Source: Tranquillimonas alkanivorans
GTDB taxonomy: Bacteria; Pseudomonadota; Alphaproteobacteria; Rhodobacterales; Rhodobacteraceae
Length of the DNA stretch: 64,000 nt
Assembly (NCBI RefSeq): GCF_900115595.1
Contig: NZ_FOXA01000013.1
Coordinates: 1-64,000 of the forward strand
Direction of reading: 5' to 3'
The position numbers and the translations under genes were made by a program. The notes beneath the pieces were generated by a model. The model searched no databases and was not told the DNA's origin. It was given only the letters and a program-made list of their open reading frames with translations. How positions within the stretch are numbered: position 1 is the first letter of the stretch; each line of letters starts with the position of its first letter. Of the stretch, positions 1-8,467 are shown in pieces.

Positions 1-519
1 GCCGCCATGGGCGCGCTGAAGATGGGCGACGGGCTCGAGGACGGCGTGGACGTCGGCCCGCTGGTCAACGCCGCCACCCGCGACAAGGTGCAGGCCTTCG
101 TCGAGGATGCCGTCGCCAAGGGCGCCAAGCTGCGCCTGGGCGGCCAGGCGCCCGAGGGCAAGGGCTTCTTCTATCCCCCCACGGTGCTGACCGACGTGCC
201 CGAGACGGCCGACTGCGTGCACGACGAGATCTTCGGCCCCGTCGCCGCGCTCCAGACCTTCACCGACCAGGATGACGTGATCCGGCGGGCCAACGACACC
301 GAGTACGGGCTGGTCGCCTATGTCTTCTCGGGCGACTTCAGGCGCGGGATACAGGTGTCGGAGCGGCTCGACTACGGCATGGTCGGGCTCAACCGCGGGC
401 TGGTCTCGGACCCCGCCGCACCCTTCGGCGGCTCCAAGCAGTCGGGCATCGGCCGAGAGGGCGGGCACGAGGGCATGTTCGAGTTCATGGAAACCCAGTA
501 CATCTCGGCTGAGTGGTGA
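1..519 (+). CDS. gabD: NAD(P)-dependent succinate-semialdehyde dehydrogenase, C-terminal part
   Basis: The C-terminal 172 residues of an aldehyde dehydrogenase. The frame is open at the left window edge, so the Rossmann core and the catalytic Cys and Glu lie outside. Visible family marks are VGPLV at about residue 18, EIFGP at 76-80, and the C-terminal PFGGSKQSGIGREGG block typical of the succinate-semialdehyde and related semialdehyde dehydrogenases, which oxidise semialdehydes to acids. The stop lies 11 bases before the start of a KduD-like dehydrogenase in the same direction, so the two probably share a transcript. That neighbour leaves open a ketoglutarate-semialdehyde or sugar-acid role instead of GABA breakdown. 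Confidence 0.85.
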   Translation, partial: AAMGALKMGDGLEDGVDVGPLVNAATRDKVQAFVEDAVAKGAKLRLGGQAPEGKGFFYPPTVLTDVPETADCVHDEIFGPVAALQTFTDQDDVIRRANDTEYGLVAYVFSGDFRRGIQVSERLDYGMVGLNRGLVSDPAAPFGGSKQSGIGREGGHEGMFEFMETQYISAEW

Positions 520-530
520 GGAGCACGACG

Positions 531-1301
531 ATGACGGCACCGGACTGGTACGACCTTTCGGGACAGACGGCGCTGGTGACCGGCGTGCGCCGCGGCATCG
601 GCCGCGCCGCCGCCGTAGCGCTGGCCGAAGCGGGGGCCGATATCGTCGGTGTCAGCGCATCGCTGCCCGAGGATGGCGGGGAAGTGGCGGCTCTGGTCAG
701 GTCGCTCGGCCGCAGCTTCGCCGCCTATCCCTGCGACCTGAGCGACCGACAGGCGCTTCGCGCCCTGACCCGGCGGCTGGAGGACGAAGGGCGGCGCATC
801 GACATCCTTGTCAACAACGCCGGGCTCATCCGACGCGCCCCCGCCGCCGAGCATTCCGACGAGGACTGGGACGCGGTGCTCGACGTGAACCTGACGGCGG
901 CCTTCCTGCTGACCCGCGAAATCGGACGCGGAATGGTGGCGAGAGGCCACGGGAAGGTGATCTTCGTGGCCTCGGTCCTGAGCTTCCAAGGCGGGCTTTT
1001 CGTGCCCGGCTACGCGGCCAGCAAGGGCGGCATCGCGCAGTTGACCAAGTCCTTCGCGAACGAGTGGGCGTCGAGTGGCGTGAACGTCAACGCGATCGCA
1101 CCGGGCTACATCGCTACGGACAACACGCAGGCCCTGCGCGACGATGCCGAACGGACGGACAAGCTGATGGCGCGCGTTCCCGTGGGCCGCTGGGGCAATC
1201 CCGAGGAGATCGGCCGTCCCATCGCGTTCCTCGCCAGCGAGGCTGCGGCGTTCATGCACGGCAGCATCATGACTGTGGACGGCGGCTGGCTGTCGAACTG
1301 A
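531..1301 (+). CDS. kduD: KduD-like short-chain dehydrogenase
   Basis: A classical SDR of 256 aa. It has a Rossmann glycine motif TGVRRGIG near residue 17, NNAG in the middle, a catalytic Ser in VASVLSF, and YAASK as the Tyr-x3-Lys pair. Length and the later VPVGRWGNPEEIGRP and GGWLSN stretches fit 2-dehydro-3-deoxy-D-gluconate 5-dehydrogenase (KduD) of uronate/pectin breakdown. The substrate is inferred from family resemblance only. The ATG at 531 is chosen because an AGGAG lies 7 bases upstream; two GTG codons further up (513, 516) overlap the preceding stop. It is probably co-transcribed with the dehydrogenase before it. Confidence 0.8.
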   Translation: MTAPDWYDLSGQTALVTGVRRGIGRAAAVALAEAGADIVGVSASLPEDGGEVAALVRSLGRSFAAYPCDLSDRQALRALTRRLEDEGRRIDILVNNAGLIRRAPAAEHSDEDWDAVLDVNLTAAFLLTREIGRGMVARGHGKVIFVASVLSFQGGLFVPGYAASKGGIAQLTKSFANEWASSGVNVNAIAPGYIATDNTQALRDDAERTDKLMARVPVGRWGNPEEIGRPIAFLASEAAAFMHGSIMTVDGGWLSN

Positions 1302-1462
1302 GCCGCCTGTCACCCGCACGCCACAGTTTTTGGAAACATAACCTTCCGTATTGCCGGATTGGACCGTTCCGGTGTCATATGAACCATCGGCCGTCGGGCC
1401 GGCCATGAGCGACTCGGGCACAGTCCCTGCGTCAGACCGTTCCAGACGTGCCAGACATCTTC

Positions 1463-1539
1463 CGCCGGGCAAGGGTATTTTGCCCGGCATCGGTTCCTCC
1501 CTGACTGGACAGGCCGTGCTTAGGCACGGCCTTTTTTTT
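1463..1539 (+). ncRNA. candidate small RNA (suhB/MmgR-like architecture)
   Basis: About 77 bases with two hairpins and a single-stranded linker. Hairpin 1 is GCCGGGCAA/TTGCCCGGC (1464-1488). The linker carries TTCCTCCCT (1494-1502), an anti-Shine-Dalgarno-like motif. Hairpin 2 is the terminator at 1511-1532, followed by eight T. The terminator is over 200 bases after the kduD stop, too far to be an ordinary gene end. The arrangement resembles the alphaproteobacterial suhB/MmgR (alpha-r8) sRNA family as I recall it; no covariance search was run. No convincing promoter was recognised just upstream. A long 3' UTR of kduD is the alternative. Confidence 0.55.
1511..1539 (+). terminator. rho-independent terminator
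   Basis: Nine-base stem AGGCCGTGC/GCACGGCCT with a TTAG loop and eight T (1532-1539). The last stem T is also the first of the run. It is the strongest intrinsic terminator in the window and is oriented for plus-strand transcription. It ends the putative sRNA or a long kduD 3' UTR. Confidence 0.9.
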
Positions 1540-1557
1540 CGCCCGGCAGGAGGAGTC

Positions 1558-3627
1558 TCAGCGTCGCCCCTCGCGCAGCCACGCCCCCACGGTCAGCGCC
1601 GCCGCGATCAGCAGGAACAGCCAGGCCGGCACCAGCGGCGTCACCGTGACGTCCGCCGTCAGGTAGGCCTGGCGCGGCGTGATCCCGATCCAGCCGCGCC
1701 CCGCGGCCGGACGCCCCTCGCGTACCTGCCGGATGTCCGGCACGCCATCCTCAACCGTGGCCACCCCGCCCTCGGTCGTCTCGGCCACCGGGCGCAGCGC
1801 CTCGCCCGAGGCGACGGTCTGCTCGAACTCCTTCGGCGCGGCGGGGCCCAGCGCGATCACCGCCTCCTGATCGCCCTCCGCCAGCCGGTAGAGCCCGATC
1901 TCCGGCCCTTGGTACTCGGCTTGGAAGCGGCCCGGCGCGACCTCCTCCAGCGGCACCATGGTCACCGTTCCGTCCGGCCCCGTCACCTCGACGTCTCCGA
2001 CTTCGTCGGACAGCGTGCGGCGCAGGATGGTCATCGTCTGCCCCTCGGCCGAGGCGACCAGCGCCTCCTCGTCCAGCTCGGGCTCTTTCATCATCCAGTG
2101 CGCCAGCCGGCGCAGGAGCTCAAGCTGCGGGCCGCCGCCTTCGAACCCCCGGGTCCAGAGCCAGGCGTGGTCCGACCCCAGAAGCGCCACGCGTCCCTCG
2201 CCCACCCGGTCGAGCAGAAGAAGCGGCCCGTCGTTGACGCCCTGCATCACCGTGTTGCCGGCCAGCTCGTCCAACTCGACCTGCCGGAACCAGCGGCCCC
2301 AGCCGGGATCGCCCTCCTCCTCGCCCGGCGGGGCCATCTCGGGCAGACCGGCGGTGACGGGGTGCTTCTCGCCCAGGTCGGTCAGTTGCGGCAGGAAGCC
2401 TTCCTCGATCACCCGGCTCGTCGGCGCGCCGGGCAGGATCTCGCCCAGCGGCGAGCGGAAGAGAGACGAGGCCGAGGCGAAGTCGGGCCCCGCCGCGACC
2501 AGCACCGCGCCCCCGTCCTCGACGTACTGCCGCACGTTGTCGAGATAGATCGACGGCAGGATCCCGCGCCGCTTGTAGCGGTCGAAAATGATCAGGTCGA
2601 ACTCGTCGATCTTGTCGAGAAACAGCTCCCGCGTCGGGAAGGCGATCAGCGAGAGCTCGGTCACCGGCACTCCGTCCTGCTTCTCGGGCGGGCGCAGAAT
2701 GGTGAAGTGGACCAGGTCCACCGACGAATCCGACTTCAGCAGGTTGCGCCACGTCCGCTCGCCCGCATGCGGCTCGCCCGACACCAGCAGGACGCGCAAC
2801 CGGTCGCGCACCCCGTTGATCTGCACCACGGCGGCGTTGTTGCGGTCAGTCAGTTCGCCCTCGGCCTCGGGCGTGACGAACTGGATCACGTTGGCCCCGC
2901 CGTGGGTCAGCGTCAGCGGCAGCTCCAGGGTCTCGCCCACCGGCACCTGGAATTCCTGCGGCTCGCCTCCGTCGACCGCGATGCGCAGCGGCGCGGTGCC
3001 GCCCTCGCCCGCCGGGACCGCACCCTGGTCCTCGAGCCTCAGCGACAGCGTCACCTCCTCGTCGATAATGGCGAAGGCGGGCGCGTTCTCGACCACGAGC
3101 CTGCGATCCCAGTCGTCCTCGCGCCCGGTCAGAAGCACGTGGAGAGGCGCCGGCAGGTTCGGCGCGCGCTCGACGTCGTGCAGCCGTCCGTCGGTCAGAA
3201 GCATCGCGCCCGCCAATCGCGCGCGCGGCTCCTCGGCCATCGCCTCGGACAGGGCCGTCATCAGCAGCGTGCCCTGGTCGTCCTCGGCATCGCCGAAGCG
3301 CACGACGCGCAGCTCGGTGTTCTCCAGTCCCGCGATCTCGCTCTCGATCGCCGCGACCGCATCGGCCACCTGCGCCTCGCGGTCCGCGATGCGCTGGCTG
3401 GCGCTCTCGTCCACCACGAGGATCACGATGTCCGTCAGCGGCTCGCGGTCCTCCTGCTGGAGCGACGGGTTCGCCACAGCCGCCAGCAGCGCCGCCGCCG
3501 CGAGCCCCCGAAGCCACCAGCCGGACAACCCGCGCCAGACAGCGAACGCCACAAACAGCACCGCCAGTCCCGCCGCGGCCCAAAGCACCGGCATCGGGAG
3601 AAGAGGGTCGAAGATCACGCTGCCCAA
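1558..3627 (-). CDS. membrane-anchored glutamine amidotransferase-fold protein of the moxR-DUF58 locus
   Basis: A 689-aa protein. Two hydrophobic helices lie at the N-terminus (about residues 11-29 and 36-50), a long extracytoplasmic region follows, and a C-terminal helix (about 665-682) precedes a basic tail. The first 200 residues after the helices have a von Willebrand A-like start (VILVVDESAS). The middle (LIIFDRYKRRG ... YVEDGGAVLVAAGP) resembles the class I glutamine amidotransferase-like fold of BatA-neighbour proteins; no catalytic Cys-His-Glu set is evident. The TTG at 3627 is chosen for the GGGAGAG just upstream. It is the last gene of the moxR-DUF58-DUF4159 cluster, 124 bases after its neighbour. 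Function unknown; the cluster suggests envelope stress or protein-complex assembly. Confidence 0.75.
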   Translation of the reverse strand: MGSVIFDPLLPMPVLWAAAGLAVLFVAFAVWRGLSGWWLRGLAAAALLAAVANPSLQQEDREPLTDIVILVVDESASQRIADREAQVADAVAAIESEIAGLENTELRVVRFGDAEDDQGTLLMTALSEAMAEEPRARLAGAMLLTDGRLHDVERAPNLPAPLHVLLTGREDDWDRRLVVENAPAFAIIDEEVTLSLRLEDQGAVPAGEGGTAPLRIAVDGGEPQEFQVPVGETLELPLTLTHGGANVIQFVTPEAEGELTDRNNAAVVQINGVRDRLRVLLVSGEPHAGERTWRNLLKSDSSVDLVHFTILRPPEKQDGVPVTELSLIAFPTRELFLDKIDEFDLIIFDRYKRRGILPSIYLDNVRQYVEDGGAVLVAAGPDFASASSLFRSPLGEILPGAPTSRVIEEGFLPQLTDLGEKHPVTAGLPEMAPPGEEEGDPGWGRWFRQVELDELAGNTVMQGVNDGPLLLLDRVGEGRVALLGSDHAWLWTRGFEGGGPQLELLRRLAHWMMKEPELDEEALVASAEGQTMTILRRTLSDEVGDVEVTGPDGTVTMVPLEEVAPGRFQAEYQGPEIGLYRLAEGDQEAVIALGPAAPKEFEQTVASGEALRPVAETTEGGVATVEDGVPDIRQVREGRPAAGRGWIGITPRQAYLTADVTVTPLVPAWLFLLIAAALTVGAWLREGRR

Positions 3628-3666
3628 AATGTCTCTCCCGGAACGCCGTTCGGGCGCCCCCCATGA

Positions 3667-3719
3667 TCATCTTCGGTCCGGAAATATCCTCCGGGGGTCT
3701 GGGGGTGGAAAACCCCCAG
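3667..3719 (-). repeat. dispersed GATATTT element, copy 1
   Basis: Read on the minus strand: a CTGGGGGT/ACCCCCAG hairpin (3699-3719), then CCCCCGGAGGATATTTCCGG and ACCGAAGATGA. It lies in the gap after the DUF4159 gene, in that gene's sense orientation. It is one of six related copies here (also 9138, 14718, 28101, 38177, 63036). Confidence 0.75.
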
Positions 3720-3751
3720 TTCGTCGTGCGCCAGGATGCGAAACGCCACCA

Positions 3752-6526
3752 TCACTGCCCCAGCCTGTCCAGCAGCGCCGGCACGTGCACCTGGTCTGAT
3801 TTGTAGTTCCCCGTGAAGACATGCATCATCAGGTTCACCCCGAAGCGATACGCGATCTCGCGCTGGCGCTCACCGGCATAGCCGCGCCCGACGGGAAACA
3901 TCCGGTTGCCGCTGTCGTCCACCGCCCAGGCCGAGGCCCAGTCGTTGCCGCCGATCACCACGGGCGTGACGTTGTCGTTAAGGTTGCGGAACGGCATGCC
4001 CTCGGCCCGTGCGGCGTCGGGCGGCGCGGCCTCGACCCAGACGTCACGGCTGGCGTGGCGGCCGGGGAAGTCCTGCAAAAGGTAGAACGTGCGCGTGAGC
4101 ACGTGGTCCTCGGGAATCGGCTCGAGCGGCGGGATGTCGAGCGGGCGGGCGAGCTGCTGAAGCTTGCGTCCTTCAGGCGATGACGCGCCGAAGCCCGCAA
4201 CGTCGGCGTCGCGCGTGTCGAACAGGATCATGCCTCCGGTGCGCAGGTACTCGTTGAGCCTGGCATAGGCCTCCTGGCTGGGGATCGGCTGGTCGGGCGA
4301 GATCGGCCAGTAGAGGAAGGGGAAGAAGGCCAGCTCGTCGGTCTCGAGGTCCACGCCGATGGGATCGGCGGGCTCGATCGAGGTGCGGGCGAACAGCGTC
4401 TGCGACAGGCCGCGCAGCCCCGCCTCGGCCACCCGGTCCACCTCGGCGTCGCCGGTCAGGACGTGGGCGAGCACGACTTCGGTCGTCGCCTCCAGCGCCA
4501 GCTCCTCAATCGCCGGATCGTCCTGCGCCGCGCCGGGCTGCGGAACGCCCGCCACCAGCGCCAGCGCAACGGCGGCCGCCGCGCCCGCACGGGGACCGGT
4601 CAGGCGCCCGGCCAGCCAGAGCGAGGCCAGGATGTCGGCGGCCAGCAGCACCAGCGCGGCAGTCAGGAACCAGCCCTTCAGCGCCGTCTCGCGCAGCACC
4701 TCCAGCCCCTCGACCGGAATGCGGTCGGGCCACGCGGTCGGCGAAAGCATCGTCTCGGCGGAGATTACGTTGAGCGCGATGCGCCGGTCCTGTCCGGCAT
4801 AGAGGCCCGGCGGCGTCTCTGGCCCCGGCGTCGCTTCGGCCAGCGCCTCGCCCGGCACGCCGGGAAGCTGGCCCGCCTCGTCCACCTGCCCAAAGGCCGA
4901 CAGCACGGCATCGGGCACCCAAACCGTGCCCGCCAGGTCCTCGGCCGAAGGTTGCATGGGGCGCGAGGAGATGGCCAGCCGCTCGAGCATCCGCACGAAA
5001 AGGCCCGACAGCGGCAGCGACGACCAGTCGGCATTCGCCGTCACGTGAAACAGCACCACCTGCCCCTCGCCCATCCGTTTGCGGGTCACCAGCGGCGTGC
5101 CGTCTTCGAGCGAGGCGATGACCCGTTCGGCAAGTTGCGGGTCGGGCTGCGCCATGACCTGCGCTGTCACGCGGACCTCCTCGGGGACCGGAAGACCGTA
5201 GAAAGGCGAGGCTTCCGAGAACGGCCGCAGCGTCTTGGGCTCGCCCCAGCTCATCGCGCCGCCCACGGTGCGGCCGCCGGCGCGCAGGCGGACGGGCATC
5301 AGCGGGTCTTCCGCGTCCCGGCTCACGTCGCTGGACGCGAGCCGCGGCCCCGCGAAGCGGACAAGCAGGCCGCCGTCCTCGACCCAGCCCTCGATCTCAT
5401 CGGCCTCGGTTTCGGTGACGCGGGCGATGTCGGCCATGACGATGACGTCCGGGTTGGCCAGCAGGATGTCCTCGAGCGAGCCGTCGATCAGGTCGGCGGT
5501 CGGTTCCAGCGCCTGTTCGAGGTAGTGCGTGGGCGAGAGGAGTTGCAGTTCCTCGCGGTTCTCGAGGCCCGAGATCAGCGCCACTTCGCGCCGGCGCAGG
5601 GCATCGTCGGTCAGGGACACGGCCCCGGCGGAGCGGACGCCTTCAACCTGGAAGCGGGTGATGCGGTTGCGCAGCTCAGGCGGCAGCGACAGGGCCAGCT
5701 CGGCCTCGCTCGCGTCAGCCTCGAACGCCACGTCCGCACGCGCCAGCTCCCGCTCGACCCCGTTCGGATCGAGCCCATGGGCCGTCACCACCGCCTGCGC
5801 CGCGTCACCGGTACGGGCACGGAGGGCCGACAGTCGGATCTCACCGTCCTCGAACCGCGCCGGGCGCAGGCCGTAGACCGGGCGGGGGCTTTCGAAGACC
5901 GTGACCTCGCCCCGCTCCTCGAGCGCGGCCAAAAGGTCCGCGCGCCACGGATGCTCGAGCCCGTCCGACAGCCAGAACGTCTCGAACCCGCCTTCGAGCC
6001 CCTCGGCCCATGCCGCGATCTCGTCTTCGGACGCGGCCCACGGCTTCGGATCCACCGACGGCAGGCGCGCGGCCCAGGACTCCGCGGCCTGGAACGGCAG
6101 GTCGCCCTGCGGGCGGTCGGTCAGCGACACCAGCGCCGCCGTGCGCCCGTCGCGTGCAGCCTCGGCCAAAGCGGCCTCGGCCCGGTCAACGCGGCGCGCC
6201 CAGTCGCGGGCGTCGGCCCAGGTGCCGTCCATCAGGACCAACAGGGAGCCGCTGCCCGTGCGATCCTCCTGCGGGTTCAGCACCGGGCCGGCGAAGCCCA
6301 GGATGACGGCGGCGACGGCGAGCGTGCGGATCAGAAGAAGCCACCACGGCGTCCGGTCGCTCTGCTGTTCGTCGTCCGTCAGGCCCAGCAGCAGCGCGAC
6401 GCCGGGAAATCGCCGCCGGATCGGCGCGGGCGGGATGGCGCGCAGGAGGATCCAGAGGATCGGCAGCGCGACCAGGCCCAGAAGCAGCCAGGGTGCCGTG
6501 AAGCCTATGCCAAACAGCGTGAACAT
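3752..6526 (-). CDS. DUF4159 domain protein with BatA-type N-terminal membrane domain
   Basis: A 924-aa protein. The N-terminus matches the aerotolerance-regulator (BatA) membrane domain, with helices at about residues 8-27 and 60-80 and the FLLG-like FPGVALLLGL between them. A long region with a ThuA/amidotransferase-like fold follows. A helix pair near 620-665 ends in an AQDD signal-like boundary, then comes a C-terminal DUF4159 domain (about 690-920, with FFPFLYWP and GGMILFDTRD). The ATG at 6526 starts directly with the hydrophobic MFTLFGIGFTAPWLL; an upstream in-frame start would add 11 residues. It overlaps the DUF58 stop by one base (TGATG), so translation is coupled. The biochemical role is unknown. 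Confidence 0.8.
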   Translation of the reverse strand: MFTLFGIGFTAPWLLLGLVALPILWILLRAIPPAPIRRRFPGVALLLGLTDDEQQSDRTPWWLLLIRTLAVAAVILGFAGPVLNPQEDRTGSGSLLVLMDGTWADARDWARRVDRAEAALAEAARDGRTAALVSLTDRPQGDLPFQAAESWAARLPSVDPKPWAASEDEIAAWAEGLEGGFETFWLSDGLEHPWRADLLAALEERGEVTVFESPRPVYGLRPARFEDGEIRLSALRARTGDAAQAVVTAHGLDPNGVERELARADVAFEADASEAELALSLPPELRNRITRFQVEGVRSAGAVSLTDDALRRREVALISGLENREELQLLSPTHYLEQALEPTADLIDGSLEDILLANPDVIVMADIARVTETEADEIEGWVEDGGLLVRFAGPRLASSDVSRDAEDPLMPVRLRAGGRTVGGAMSWGEPKTLRPFSEASPFYGLPVPEEVRVTAQVMAQPDPQLAERVIASLEDGTPLVTRKRMGEGQVVLFHVTANADWSSLPLSGLFVRMLERLAISSRPMQPSAEDLAGTVWVPDAVLSAFGQVDEAGQLPGVPGEALAEATPGPETPPGLYAGQDRRIALNVISAETMLSPTAWPDRIPVEGLEVLRETALKGWFLTAALVLLAADILASLWLAGRLTGPRAGAAAAVALALVAGVPQPGAAQDDPAIEELALEATTEVVLAHVLTGDAEVDRVAEAGLRGLSQTLFARTSIEPADPIGVDLETDELAFFPFLYWPISPDQPIPSQEAYARLNEYLRTGGMILFDTRDADVAGFGASSPEGRKLQQLARPLDIPPLEPIPEDHVLTRTFYLLQDFPGRHASRDVWVEAAPPDAARAEGMPFRNLNDNVTPVVIGGNDWASAWAVDDSGNRMFPVGRGYAGERQREIAYRFGVNLMMHVFTGNYKSDQVHVPALLDRLGQ

Positions 6527-7401
6527 CAGTGATCGTGCTCCAGCGCGCGATAGAGCCACAGGAGGGCGGCCGTCGCGCTTTCACCGGTGTGGTGGCAATA
6601 AAACTGCCAGCCCGTGGTGCGGCAGAGGGATTGAAGATGCGCCTTCCGCTCGGCCAGCCGCTGAAGATAGCGGTCGCGCAGTTCGCCCGCCTTCAGCGTC
6701 TCGTGGCGCAGGCTGCCGCCCATGGATTCGAAGATCGTGCGGCCGTCGAAAGGAAACGCCTCTTCCTGCGGGTCGAGCACCTGGAGGACGGCGCCCTTTA
6801 TGCCGCGGTCGGCGGCCTTGGTCAGCGCGGCCTCGACGCCGTCGATGTCGTGCAGGAAGTCCGAAACGAACAAAGCGCGCGAGCGCGGCATCATGCCCCG
6901 CGCCTCCGGCGTGCCGTAGTCCGGCGCCTCCTCGGCGTCGCTCAGCGCGGCGGCGAGCCGCAGAAGCTGCACCTCGCCCGTACGTGGCGGCAGGCCGTAG
7001 CCCGACAGTCCCACGCGTTCGCCGCCCCGGATCAGCAGGATCGCGATGGCCATGGCGAGAAGCCGCGCGCGGTCGCCCTTGCTGGGGAGCTCCTTCGACG
7101 AGGAGAAGGACATCGACATCGCGTTGTCGACCCAGACCAGCACCGACTGCGCCGCCTGCCACTCCTTCTCGCGCACGAAGTGGGCGTCGGAGCGGCCCGA
7201 CCGGCGCCAGTCGATCGACCGCGCCTCGTCCCCCGGCATGGCCGAGCGGTATTGCCAGAACTCGTCGCCCGCCCCGGCCCGGCGGCGGCCGTGCTGGCCC
7301 AACAGCACGGTCTGAGCCAGGTGCTGGGCGTCGGCCAGAAGCGGCGGCAGGGGGCCGGCGAGCCCCTCCGCCCCGGCGCGAAGGAGGGCGGGATCGCTCA
7401 C
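6526..7401 (-). CDS. DUF58 domain protein
   Basis: A 291-aa soluble protein of the DUF58 family, which has a von Willebrand A-like fold. The signature GDEFWQYRSAMPGDEARSID, then W and the R-x-SGRSD segment (about residues 45-70), is clear; a VWVDNAMSMSF strand that resembles a degenerate MIDAS follows. The start is GTG at 7401, overlapping the moxR stop by four bases (GTGA). DUF58 proteins are regularly encoded beside MoxR AAA ATPases and are thought to be their client or adaptor. The position here between moxR and the BatA/DUF4159 gene is standard. Confidence 0.85.
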   Translation of the reverse strand: MSDPALLRAGAEGLAGPLPPLLADAQHLAQTVLLGQHGRRRAGAGDEFWQYRSAMPGDEARSIDWRRSGRSDAHFVREKEWQAAQSVLVWVDNAMSMSFSSSKELPSKGDRARLLAMAIAILLIRGGERVGLSGYGLPPRTGEVQLLRLAAALSDAEEAPDYGTPEARGMMPRSRALFVSDFLHDIDGVEAALTKAADRGIKGAVLQVLDPQEEAFPFDGRTIFESMGGSLRHETLKAGELRDRYLQRLAERKAHLQSLCRTTGWQFYCHHTGESATAALLWLYRALEHDH

Positions 7402-8405
7402 GCCGCGGCCTTCGCCCGGGTGACCTGTTCGACCACGGCCGAAATCACGTCGGACAGCCGCTCGCCCCGCGCCCGCGCGGCGAAGGTCAGCGCCATGCGG
7501 TGGGTCAGGACCGGCACGGCCATCGCCGCCACATCCTCGGCGTTGGGGGCGAGACGGTTGTCGAGCAGCGCGCGCGCCCGGACGGTCATCATCAACGCCT
7601 GCGCGGCCCGCGGCCCCGGCCCCCAGCCGACATGATCGCGCACGATCTGCGGGGCGTCCGGGTCGTCGGGGCGGCAGGCGCGCACGAGGTCGAGGATCAT
7701 CTCGACCACCGCCTCGCCCACCGGCATCCGGCGCAGAAGCGTCTGGGCCGCCAGAAGCTCTTCGGCGGTAAAGACGGGTGTCGCGGCCTCGTCCTCGATG
7801 CCGGTCGTGGCCATGACGATGTCACGCTCGGTCGCGCGATCGGGGTACGGCACGTCGATCTGCACGAGGAACCGGTCGAGCTGCGCCTCGGGCAGCGGGT
7901 ACGTGCCCTCCTGCTCAATCGGGTTCTGAGTGGCAAGCACGTGGAACGGCTTGCCCAGTGCGTGCGGCTGGCCCGCCACGGTCACGGACTTCTCCTGCAT
8001 CGCCTGGAGCAGCGCCGACTGGGTGCGGGGGCTGGCCCGGTTGATCTCGTCGGCCATCAGAAGCTGACAGAAGATCGGGCCTTCGATGAAGCGAAAGGCG
8101 CGCGAGCCGTCGGTCGCGGTCTCCAGCACCTCGGAGCCCAGGATATCGGCTGGCATCAGATCCGGCGTGAACTGGATGCGCGCCCCGTCGAGCCCCATCA
8201 CGGTGGAAAGAGTGTCCACCAGCCGCGTCTTTCCCAGGCCCGGCAGGCCGATCAGCAGGCCGTGCCCGCCGCACAGGAGAGCCGAGAGCACGAGGTCCAC
8301 GACCACCGGCTGGCCGATGAAGCGCTTCTGGATGGAGCCCTTCGCCTCGGCCAGCTTGCCGCCCAGTTCCTCGATCTCGGCGACAAGCGCCTCCGCCTCG
8401 GCCAT
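7398..8405 (-). CDS. MoxR-family AAA+ ATPase
   Basis: A 335-aa MoxR/RavA-type ATPase. It has Walker A GLPGLGKT, Walker B LLMADEINRA, sensor 1 ATQNPIEQEGTYPLPEAQ, and a C-terminal lid helix region. Members act as chaperones that remodel or mature partner complexes, often DUF58/VWA proteins; the partner genes follow directly. The ATG at 8405 has GGGAG seven bases upstream. Two upstream in-frame codons (8426, 8489) would add residues without a site. It is the first gene of a four-gene minus-strand operon. A 62-base spacer shared with the divergent DUF1285 gene must hold both promoters. Confidence 0.9.
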   Translation of the reverse strand: MAEAEALVAEIEELGGKLAEAKGSIQKRFIGQPVVVDLVLSALLCGGHGLLIGLPGLGKTRLVDTLSTVMGLDGARIQFTPDLMPADILGSEVLETATDGSRAFRFIEGPIFCQLLMADEINRASPRTQSALLQAMQEKSVTVAGQPHALGKPFHVLATQNPIEQEGTYPLPEAQLDRFLVQIDVPYPDRATERDIVMATTGIEDEAATPVFTAEELLAAQTLLRRMPVGEAVVEMILDLVRACRPDDPDAPQIVRDHVGWGPGPRAAQALMMTVRARALLDNRLAPNAEDVAAMAVPVLTHRMALTFAARARGERLSDVISAVVEQVTRAKAAA

Positions 8406-8467
8406 GACATCTCTCCCGTCGTTCATATATCGTGGGGCAGTAGAAAGAACTATCGCCGGGGGCACAA

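Noticed and set aside
1351-3666. A 771-residue plus-strand frame opposite the membrane protein at 1558-3627
   Set aside because: Arg/Pro-rich antisense frame without a ribosome site or motif; it also runs through the sRNA terminator.
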